A DNA stretch of 64,000 bases. Origin: Drechslerella dactyloides (taxonomy: Eukaryota > Ascomycota > Orbiliomycetes > Orbiliales > Orbiliaceae). The stretch is taken from NCBI GenBank assembly GCA_020064725.1, contig JAGTWJ010000002.1, forward strand, positions 2,728,001-2,792,000. Reading direction: 5' to 3'. Below, piece after piece: positions 54,622 through 64,000 of the stretch. A model generated the notes under the pieces. That model had not been told where the DNA came from. It searched no databases and worked only from the letters and a program-made list of their open reading frames with translations. A program made the position numbers and the translations under genes. Each line of letters starts with the position of its first letter. Position 1 is the stretch's first letter.

Positions 54622-57167
54622 ATGCAGTATGTTCGAAGCATCGCCGGCTCCGTCAGCAAGACGTACAACTCCATCAACCCCGCGACGCTGAGCGGCGCAA
54701 TCGATGTCATCGTGATCGAGCAGGAAAATGGTACGGCTCTCCCTCGGCGCAGATAGCGCGCGACGCCGCACGTCTTTGCCATGCTAACATCCTCCTCATC
54801 TAGGCGACCTGGCGTGCTCACCCTTCCATGTGCGCTTTGGAAAGTTTTCTCTGCTCCGGCCGCTGGAGAAGAAGGCAAGCCAGCTCATCCCTGCATTCCC
54901 GCTCAAATGTCCCGAATCGCCACCGCTAACGAATGTTAATTCGCTATGTTTAGGTCGAATTTCGCGTCAATGGCCATCACACAAATTTCCCCATGAAGCT
55001 TGGCGAGGGAGGCGAGGCCTTTTTCGTCTTCGAGACATCCAGCGACATCCCCGAAGATCTTCAGACATCCCCTTTGGTTTCACCTGCTGCCAGTCCTAGA
55101 CCAATGTCCCCGGTTTCGGATGGAGGCTCCTTATTATTAGAAAGCCCAGAGACTTTTGACCTCGAAACCTCGGAGAAGACCTCGTCTGCCGCTACATCCG
55201 ATTCCGTCGATATACCCCGGAGAGCGAAGTCTGATATCGGGTCGTCACTATTCTCGTTATCGCCGCCCGAGGAGTTGGGAGGTCAACCCAAGAGCGAAGG
55301 TTGGAAGTACAATCATCTGGACCGGAGCACGTCCGCAGATGTTTTGCCGGCCGATGGTCACAAGTACAGTCTGGATGACTCCAACAAGTCGAAGTCCGCC
55401 GACAATACGCCACGTTCGTCGTCGCCTCTTTCCGTCGACCCGTTGAGATTCGAGCGAGCGAAAGCCATCTCGGAGAAAATCTCGATACCAACCCGAATCA
55501 CCGACGATGGAGATTTGATGCTGGATATGAACGGCTACAAGACCAGCGTTGACGACTCGTTAGGAGCTGAGGTTATAGCTAGGGATCTATTGCGCGACGA
55601 GCTCGAATTCGGGTACGAAATCGCCTCGTTGGTCGGAGTCGATTCGCAAGGCAACATCATCATCTACACTAGCGAGGAGGCCAAGATCGAGGCCGACAGG
55701 CGTATCAAAGATGCGAACGCTGCCGCAACCCTTGAGGCGATTTCGGACGCTGAGTCGGGATACCAATCGGACGACGGAAAGAGCATGACTAATGATCAGC
55801 TCGCCACCCCTCCGAAGACACCACCGCCCGGCGCCTCGCCGCTGCCGCTCTCAGAGCCGAAGAACTATGCAAAGACGTTGAGACTGACCAGCACACAACT
55901 TAAGAGCTTAAACCTAAGACCCGGTGCAAACACTCTCAGCTTCTCTGTCAACAAGGCGGTGTGCAACGCGTATCTGTACTTGTGGAAGTGGAATGTCCCC
56001 ATCGTCATCTCCGACATTGATGGCACGATCACAAAATCCGATGCCCTCGGTCACTTCTACAATATGCTCGGTCGAGATTGGACGCACTCGGGCGTCGCCA
56101 AGCTTTTTACCGACATCTCGGCCAACGGCTACAATATCATCTACCTGACCAGTCGTTCCGTTGGCCAAGCAGACACGACACGAAATTACCTCAATGGCAT
56201 CGTCCAGGACAAATACAAACTTCCTAAGGGGCCGGTGATCATGTCGCCTGATCGGACGCTTGCTGCTTTGCGCCGCGAAGTGTACCTTAGGAAGCCCGAG
56301 GTGTTCAAGATGGCCTGCCTTCGCGACATTCTCAGTCTGTTCGGTGACCTCGTGAATCCATTCTACGCCGGCTTTGGAAATCGTCTGACGGATGCACTGT
56401 CCTATCGATCTGTTAACGTCCCATCGACAAGGATATACACCATCGACTCCAATGGCTCTGTCATCCTGGACTTGTTGACTTTGACCACTTACAAATCATC
56501 CTACGTGAACATGAGAGACGACGTGGACCACTTCTTCCCGCCTGTCACCAACCTCAACCCGGACGAGTCGTACACCGATTTCAATTACTGGAGAGCACCA
56601 ACCGGTGATTTCGGCGAGTTTAGCGACTCTGAAGACGAGGGGGGCAATGACGACGACGATGACGACGAAGACGTCAATCTAGATGCCGGGGAAGAATACT
56701 ATGAAGATGATTTGTATGACGAAGGTCAATACGATGACACTCTCGGTGACTCCTACCTCAGCCAGGCCTCCACCCGACCGGACGAACAGCCAAACTCCGA
56801 ACTTCAGAAGAAGAACGCTGAATTCGACGAGGCCCTCCGAATGAACCACAGAGGCCGAGTCGTCGAGCGGCTACTCGAAAAGGACAAGATGAGCCGGGCA
56901 GCAGGGCAGCTGAAAGCCGCGTACGGGGATAACATCCCTGAACCGCCTTTTACGGACGCCGGTGCCGAGCATGTGGGCAACCTCCACGTCGCCGATCCAA
57001 GAGTTCTCGAAGCGCAGGATGATATTTTCAGACGCGAGAATCTGGGAACCGAGGATGATAGCGGCACGGGAATGCTGCACCACATGGCGGAGGTCGTGGA
57101 GAACTACATGGGAATCGACACCGAGCAGAAGAAGCCCACCGAGCCTGTTGAGGAAACGTCGGCGTAG
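54622..57167 (+). CDS. PAH1: Phosphatidate phosphatase, lipin family (Pah1/Ned1/Smp2)
   Basis: Lipin dephosphorylates phosphatidate to diacylglycerol with Mg2+, setting the balance between storage lipid and membrane phospholipid, and acts at the nuclear/ER membrane. Exons 54622-54730, 54804-54874 and 54954-57167; 797 residues. The N-LIP domain begins at residue 1 (MQYVRSIAGSVSKTYNSINP) and continues through CSPFHVRFGKFSLLRPLEKK. The catalytic HAD domain has DIDGT with the two catalytic Asp at 414 and 416, then YLTSRSVGQADTTRNYL. The C-terminus is very acidic (DDDDDDEDVN near 565). The second intron (54875-54953) starts with GC, not GT (AAG|GCAAGC). The amphipathic N-terminus would bind membrane after dephosphorylation, by family knowledge. 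Confidence 0.97.
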
Positions 57168-58248
57168 AGAGCTGATGCCATTCGACGAGGGCTGAGCGCG
57201 TATATTCCCGAGCGGCGGTGGTTGACGTTTGGTTCCCGGGAACCCGGGAACGTGTAAATATCAAGAGGCGGATCGATCTGGATGACACCGGCGCAGGTTT
57301 TCCTTTTTCTCTTCAGGGCAAGTATTATTGGCGTCTGACTCTTGAGTTTAGTTTCGCAACGCTTTCTTTCCTTCCTTTCCGGTGGAGTTTGCGAGTCTAT
57401 CTGCCTGAGATTGGTTTTTTTGTTCATCGTTCTCATGCAGCATTGCATCGGTGTTCTTTTTACGATTCTTTCCTGCTTTCCTTTCTCATTCTTTTGTGAC
57501 CCTACTCTTTCGATTGGAGTGCCCCACAAAAATCCTTTTTGGAACATGGCAAATTGATAGAGTGGGTTTTTGCCGTACGTTTTATCCTATTTCGCGATCG
57601 GTGTGGTTCCAGCTGCTGCTAGGCGTTTCAACAAGCTACCTCGCGTGTCACGTCGTTTGTGACACGCGCAAAAGCAAGTGCGAATATTGATCGATCGATA
57701 ACGAAGATTCAACATGATGGATACATGTACCGATGTGGATAAGTATTTATTTTAGTCTATTCATGCATTTTCATTGCGTGTTATTTCACGTTTGTGATGG
57801 CTTTTTGATCGTTTTGATATTCTAGCGTGCTTTGCTTTCAGTTTTTGCGATCTTGGTCAATCAGTGCGGCAGATTGTACGATATTTATATGATGGTGGAT
57901 ATAGCAGGGGAGGCAATCTCCGCGATGGGGTCAGATGAATCAAATATTATCTATTGAAATATGCACAGAGATATCGAGCGATAGTGGTATTCCTATTTTA
58001 CGATTATATGAAATACATGCATATAGAACGCCTGCACTTCGTGCGATCTGGTTTACGAGACCAATATAGAACTATTCTATGAGGTGATTAGTGTATACGC
58101 GTGCTCGGATTAACTACTTAGCTAGCGACTTAAAGTCGTCCGCAAATATTTGCTTCATTTCAAATCGGGTGCCCTCTTCCTCCGTTTTCTGTTCCCTACA
58201 ATATACCTCTTGGCCGTATACCTCTGCCCGCGAGCGAAGCAGGCATGT
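57168..58248. other. Convergent spacer between lipin and the subtilase
   Basis: Long 3' flanks, T-rich; no gene seen. A small GTTCCCGGGAACCCGGGAAC palindrome near 57232-57251 lies just after the lipin stop. Confidence 0.5.
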
Positions 58249-60588
58249 TCAGATTCGCAATTCGTTATTCAATATTCGAACACTCTCAGCACCACGCTGA
58301 GCTGTCGGAGTCGCGTGCGATAGGATCAGTTGCTTCATACCCTTTGGGTTGAGTTTCAGGTCGGGTAGCCAGGTTGCGATGACGCCGGCGACGTGGGGAG
58401 CGGCGAGAGAGGTTCCTTGGCTGGTGTAGTAAGAGCTGGAGTGTAGATGGCCTTTGGTCAGTCGAGCTAGAATACGTGAGGTACATAGTTCTCAAAGGGT
58501 CACGCCAGCTATGCTTGTGAATATGGGAATCGGTATAAAGGTACCAGAGCAACGTGCTGGTGTCGACCGACGGTGGTACAAGCGTAGTCATGCAACAGCT
58601 CTCCGCGTTGACCAGCAGGTACGTACCAGCACCGGCTTGATTCTACCAATATTCATGGTTCCAATCCGCGCAAACATATGGAGATGAGGGGAAGATACAT
58701 TAGGACCTAGACAGTATGCACTTACCCATCCGTTGAAAGGGTGTCAATATGTACCCCTGGTGCATAGATATCCACACACCGACCATAATTCGAAAACCTG
58801 GCGCGTCTATCCGCCATGTCCGTCGCGCCAACAGAGATTATTGGCAGTGTCTGCGAGAACCTTGAAGACTCGCAAGAGCAGGCATCAGCGTTGCTGTTCC
58901 CCGCCGCAACGACAACGTGTATCCCCGCCTCTGTTGCACCTCGAAGTGCAGCGTGGAGCTTTGACTCAAGTCGACCGCTTGGCGGCATACCACCCATGCA
59001 TATGGAAAGATTGATCACAGAACCTGTATGTAGAATTACATGTACATTAGCCCTTACAATCGTGTGGTAATGCCTGCGGAAGACCTGGTCTACAAAGGAG
59101 ACAGGACAATGATCGTCTGGCGAGCCTTGGTATATTCTTTCTCGGTTGAATTAGGTCGTGTGCGGTCATGGTCACTCACCGTTGAAATCGGACTCGTTCA
59201 TGCGGTTCTTGTGGAGCGTAACAACATGTTCGATCCCGTCTGATATTCCGGATTCCCATCCGTGGTGCGAGGTGTGCACGCATTCGCGGTTCGTGGGGGT
59301 GGAATGCACATTGACACTTCGAATATTGGCTTTCTTTGCGACGCCACAGCTTCTCGAGCCGAGGACTGCTGCCACGGACGTTCTATAGGTGTAATTTGAA
59401 TCAGCACCCGATAATGTCCAAAGTATATTTATATTTCTGTGCACGTATTTTCTTGCACGAACGAGTAATTTTTCATGAGACTGAGCATGGGACCAGGCTA
59501 GCACATCTACGAGAATATAAAGTCTTTCAAGCTTATAATAACCGGTGAGAGAGCAAGAGATTGGCTACAACTCACCCATGACCATCTACGACCTCTCCGT
59601 CGTCAACTGCACAGGTAGGGTACACATTCTTCGCCCGGCCTCCGAATTCCGGCAGCTTGATTGCGACACCAGTGTCCACCACGTATATGTCGACGCCACT
59701 TCCCGCCAGGGCTGGATAGCAATACCACTTGTCCATGGATTTACGACGATGAGAAGGTGGGACTTTCTTGCGTCTCGGGATCCTCGCAAGGCCCCATGGT
59801 GCATCTACTTGTATCAAAAGCGTATATGCGGAACTTCTCCTCTCGAGTTCTGCCGACGCTGTCTCGATGAAGTACTGGTATTCTTCCAGTATGGCGTCGA
59901 AAATGCGATGCAAAATCTTGAAGAACTTTTCCACCAGTTTGACGATGGCCAATATGATAGGGCGGATCCGGGTATATTCTTCGGGATAGTGCTTCTTTAT
60001 GTCCCTCTTGAGCAGCTTCACGAACACACTGATCACTAAGGGTGTGCATTCAGGGCATTTGATGACGTATTTTATACCGCCCATAATCTCGTGGGCTAGA
60101 TTGGTGAGGATATCTGAGTCGGAGGGGGTATCAGAAAACTCATAATATTTAGGTTGGCCGTAGCTGTCTTCGTCTCCCCTTTGTTCCGCGCACGTCCAAT
60201 GGCAGGTACTGGTAGATTTGTCGACGCTGCAGACATTATAGCTGTTACTGCGTACACTAGTTTCAGCATTTCCGGTGCCCTTATCGATATTATCCCCCCC
60301 TATATTGTGATTCAATGTATCGTTGGAACCTAAGATGGCATTTTCCACCCCTTGGGACGTTTCAAATCCGGAATGTTTCTCATGGTCGTTCGCCTTCTTC
60401 ATAGGCGTATATTCTTCTCTTAGAATATATGTAGTAGTAGCTGCATCCAAGTTTCGCAGCGCTGGTAAATCGTGTTCGTGGTCAGTAGTTCTGACTTGAT
60501 TAGGACCACTGTCAGCTGCTAGGACAGAGAGGCGGCAATAATGAATGCCGTAGAGTAGATGGATGTAGAAAAATCTGAATAGCTTCAT
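58249..60588 (-). CDS. Secreted subtilisin-like serine protease (S8)
   Basis: A predicted serine endopeptidase of the subtilase fold. Exons 60588-59576, 59382-59180, 59023-58726 and 58435-58249; 566 residues, all phases fit. Catalytic triad: Asp305 in YVVDTGV, His337 in DGHGTSVA, Ser514 in GTSLAAPHVAG; the oxyanion Asn is in VAAGNSN. WGLARIPRR before the Asp block is the proteinase-K hallmark. The N-terminus has a hydrophobic, signal-like segment. Odd features: between the signal and the protease lies a 250-residue region with a Lys/Ile-rich helical part (FVKLLKRDIKKHYPEEYTRI) and no recognisable I9 inhibitor propeptide. It may act as a different kind of prodomain. Whether it is active is unproven but all key residues are present. 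Confidence 0.9.
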
Positions 60589-61897
60589 ATTGGCAGTCGT
60601 GCGTGAGCCTTCGGAAAGACCAATCCAATTATATATATTGCGGGTAAGAACAAGAGAAAGTTAGTAAAGATGTCAGTGAATATGTTGATAGGAGAGAATA
60701 GTTCTGAAGTGGATGATGGTAGGAATGCGAGAGCGGTCGTGGCTGTAATCGGCACAAAACCATGCACGAGTAATTTGTTGTCAAGCTAGCGCCAAGTGCT
60801 TCTATTTTCAGGAGCTAGAATTCTAGAAGGCCGAGATAGGATCAGGTGCTGCACGAGACGTTTGAGCCAACAGGAAATGAAAACCTCCCAACCTGATTCC
60901 AAATATAACCCACAAATTAATGATTAATATATCGCCAAAGCATCCCATCGGCTCGACTCAGAAGAATATATGACCAATGCTTCGATTTTTCGAATTCTCA
61001 GAGCGGCGAATGATTTGTAGCGGTAGTTACAGAATCTAAGGCAGTGTATGTGTATAACTACAAGACTAAACTTGGGATTTTATAAGATCTAGCTCACATC
61101 CCTTCAGTACAAAGAGAACTATCCTGTATCCGAAGAAAAAATTCTGGATCTGATACGTCATAGTTGAAATCTCTCGAGGGCCAACGAGCTGGAAGGATAA
61201 GACCACAACGATGTCGCCGCTGGCTTCCCCCAGTGTGGTATTTTGATCAGGTTGCATTTTTACAATTTGTCGCTTTATACGCCCAATTTAGCGTATAAAG
61301 CTGTTTTTTAGCCTCATGAACCGAACATGTTAACGTTTGGGAGCGTGTGGATCTAGAATTTCGTGTCATTTAATGTCTGTAAACTGATATTGATGCACCT
61401 GACCGCTTGCATTCGAGGAAGCTTGCTGTGGCATCAATGTATCTGAGATTAATTCGACACTCATGCTTAGGGCCGGTCATTGCAATGTCAATTCGAAGGT
61501 CTCTAAGATATTCCTGAGGTTTCACTACCTACCAAAAATTTGAGTTTTATACTTAATGGACCTTTTGGCATAACATGACATGTAGAAAGCTTTTGTTTGA
61601 ATGTTCCTAAAATATGTGCGTATTTTACGACGGTGAAATCTCAAAACTAAAGTATCACCAGGGACCTCTATTTCTGAAATGTGTATTGAAAATGGCTATG
61701 CATAAACTTCTGGTCAGCCACCGACCCGTGGCCCAGGTAGAGGCATATGGGACTCGTGGGCGGCCAATCTCGAAAAGTGAGAATTTCTCGAAATCATCAA
61801 GTGAAATAGATTGATCATACAAGATCTATTCTATCGGCAGCACCCTGGATATAGCACTCTGTTATAATAATGGCATATCTTTCTTGGATGGCGGCTG
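60589..61897. other. Spacer between the subtilase and LYS1
   Basis: AT-rich; no supported gene. Subtilase promoter and LYS1 3' flank. Confidence 0.5.
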
Positions 61898-63335
61898 CTA
61901 CAGCTCGGCCTTCTTGGACTCAAACAGCTTCTTTGCATCAGCCCACACTCTTGCGGTAGACCTGTCCTTGAGCAACTTCAAGCTGGGCAATAGCTGTCCC
62001 GAGAACGACTCGGATGCTTCACGCGGTAGAAGCGTCGGTAGATGATCGATGGAGATTATTGAAATCGGCGGTCCCGATCTGATTAGAAGTTGTATTGTCA
62101 GCATGTGTGTGCTTAATGGCCATGTGATTGGAGGAATGCATGTAAACTTACTCAATACCCGTAATATCGACCGTTGGCTTCTCGAACGTTGTCCAGACGT
62201 CGTACACGGGAACTGGGTTGAACGGGCTGTTGGGGTCGCAGGCAACGTCGCAGATGACGCGTAGCTTGCGGTTTTTCTCCGCATTGATCGAGTCGCGTGT
62301 CACGAACGGCGGGATCTTGCCCATCAGGTAGATGCAGTTGATGAAGATGTCCGCTGTATTGACTTGTTAGCCGTGACCTCGTAGTAGACAAAGAAGCGCA
62401 GTAGAGACTCACATGTCGGAATCTCCTCGAATGGCCCGCCCTTGGCTGTCTCATCGAGATCCCACTTGAGTATACTCTCCTCTCCTAGTCCGACCTTACG
62501 GCATAGGTCTACACTCCCACTACCGCACCGCCCGAGCGCCCCGATGACGATAACGCGCGGCGCGACACCGCCATTCACCTCTTTCGCCTTCGCGATACTA
62601 CCGGACACATGCTTAATCAACGCCTCCTCATTTGGATACGGCTTGACAGCAGGATAGCCTTCTCCGTCCGGATGCGTGACCTGCCAACACCAGATCTCCA
62701 GCGCGAGCGCAGCGCCGGCAAAACCAGCATAATATCCGAACGCAGCGACGCGGCGACCCGTCTCGTCGGTCAGGAACTCGAGGTCGTACAGGCAGTTCTT
62801 ATAGCGCCCGAGCGTCTCGCGATAGCCGGTCTGCTGCTTGAAGACGTGGGCGAACTGGATGTGCTCGTGGACGAGGTCAAAGTTGTCTTCGGGTAGTTCC
62901 TTCAAGCCGACGATAAGGTGATCGGCGGGCGCCTCCCGCCAGGAGCCCGTGGGGACTAGCGGGATGCCGGCACTGCGGTACGGGCAGGCAAGTTAGCTCT
63001 TGCAATTTATATAAAGACATTCAGCGAGCTTACTCTTCAAACTCCTTGTCATCAAAGATGCTCTGTGGCGAGCGCTCCACTCGTACGTCGTACCCGGCGT
63101 CGATGAGAGCCTTTGCCGTTGTTGGCGTTACTATGATAGCGGGGTAGCAGATATCAGCGCGGGGCTCCAAATACAAGCGTTGGCAGAGCGCGGGGAGGCG
63201 AAACCGCACGACATACAGCAAGACCGATGCTCCAATGGCTTGGCTATATCCGGGCCGTTAGCAATACGTTCTTATGATTGAAGGTAATGGCGTCATCCGC
63301 TCACTTTCAGCGCGTAGATGGATAACGGTGGCCAT
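61898..63335 (-). CDS. LYS1: Saccharopine dehydrogenase, NAD+, L-lysine-forming
   Basis: Last step of fungal lysine synthesis by the alpha-aminoadipate route: saccharopine plus NAD+ to lysine plus 2-oxoglutarate. Six exons: 63335-63305, 63243-63217, 63130-63034, 62972-62413, 62353-62152 and 62078-61898; 365 residues, all phases fit. Landmarks: MATVIHLRAE at the start, KPLEHRSCLTPTTAKALIDA, HEHIQFAHVFKQQTGYRETL, the dinucleotide-binding VIVIGALGRCGSGSVDLC, and FINCIYLMGKIPPFVTRDSI. The second exon is only 27 nt (KPLEHRSC) and needs the GTATGT donor at 63216; a nearer GTCTTG donor breaks phase. The C-terminus is AEL, not a standard peroxisomal tripeptide. Confidence 0.97.
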
Positions 63336-64000
63336 TGTGCCGTTGAAATTCTCGATGATGGTGATATGAAATTGGTGAGGTTCGACTACGGCTCTGGTTG
63401 CAGTTTTAACGCTGACTATGACAAGCGAAGTCTGGCCTGAAGCTTATAACAGGTGGTGTCGCAGAATCAAATTTAAACTCGCGCCGCACAGCAGAAACGG
63501 GAAGAGTCATAGAATAAATCAGATATCGGACCCGCAAAACGGCGTATGCAAGCTGCGAAGAGATGGAAGCTAAGCCCTCCGCTAGCCGGCCGGCCCAGGC
63601 GCCCCTGCAAATGTCTTCGGCCCGCAGAGCTGCTGCCAGACGTCTAGGATTTCGCGGGTCGGGTTTTATTGGCAGGTCCGCAATCGGCGGGCCTGCCAAA
63701 ATAGGCAATCGCGCTCAAACCGCCAACGAAAAAGCGGAGATACAGGCATCTGAGAATGGAACGGGCTGTGGATAGATACAGCAGTTTATATAGTTCTATC
63801 TATCTCTATCTTAGCTCCCAGCCATCCAATATATACCCCTCCATGTCCCATCCTAGAATCCCTATAATACAATCTGACTGCGCGCCCCGAATAGGTCCCG
63901 CATAGCCCCCCACTTTCCTCCCTCCCTCCTTCATTTTTGCAATGGCGAGAGCGAAACAGGGGCGTTGGATGGTAGACGCAAAGTCCCTGTGGCTCTCATA
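63336..64000. other. LYS1 promoter and right edge
   Basis: No gene seen. CT-rich (CCCACTTTCCTCCCTCCCTCC) sequence near 63908-63930 and an ATG at 63942 hint at a plus-strand gene starting beyond the window. Confidence 0.4.

Noticed and set aside
60585..60767. 60-codon hydrophobic frame overlapping the subtilase start
   Set aside because: Overlaps the start codon by four bases, but signal-like composition alone is weak, and the subtilase has its own hydrophobic start.

Overview
The window is a nuclear chromosome segment from a filamentous ascomycete (Pezizomycotina). Evidence: many short GT-AG introns (about 48 to 180 nt) with CTAAC/CTGAC-like branch sites before the acceptor, intact fungal housekeeping orthologues (Utp11, Sds22, Csn12, Cmc1, Sec61 beta, Mdm12, Taf9, lipin/Pah1, Lys1), and an ERMES subunit. 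I cannot fix the class from sequence alone. There are no bacterial, organellar, rRNA or convincing tRNA genes.

Layout. About 0.5-16.5 kb is a dense conserved block: UTP11 (-), a small three-TM membrane protein (+), SDS22 (+), CSN12 (+), CMC1 (+), SEC61 beta (+), MDM12 (-), TAF9 (-) and a Pro/Gly-rich orphan (-). A gene-free 3 kb inside it (1.3-4.4 kb) carries a perfect 29-bp inverted repeat and other short palindromes. About 46.4-63.3 kb is a second conserved block: a membrane-anchored fibronectin-III/coiled-coil protein (-), phosphatidate phosphatase/lipin (+), a secreted subtilisin-like protease with an unusual N-terminus (-) and saccharopine dehydrogenase LYS1 (-).

Between them, about 16.6-46.4 kb, is an accessory island with low gene density, relics, repeats and no recognisable housekeeping gene. 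It contains a beta-trefoil protease inhibitor of the I66 type (+), a member of a dispersed fungal hypothetical family with one frameshift (+), two repeat patches that form CTGG...CCAG hairpins, and, most notably, at least seven genes or gene relics, all on the minus strand, that share one divergent N-terminal domain. The domain is about 90-110 residues, with an aromatic Y-x-W core and a terminal L..LI....L.P helix-like motif. In most members it is followed by a disordered linker and a C-terminal coiled coil. I recognise no named family for it. Members run from intact (B at 32.0 kb, D at 40.2 kb, G at 45.2 kb, probably C at 38.0 kb) to frameshifted (A at 28.5 kb, E at 42.4 kb) to relic (H at 23.9 kb, and a coiled-coil relic at 21.0 kb). 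Two unrelated charged or coiled-coil proteins (35.7 and 44.0 kb) and a small orphan (29.4 kb) sit among them on the same strand.

How the genes work together: the flanking genes are unrelated housekeeping functions that share only location. The array looks like a local tandem expansion that is diversifying and decaying. Its function is unknown; host-interaction, allorecognition or selfish-element roles are possible but nothing in the sequence decides among them.
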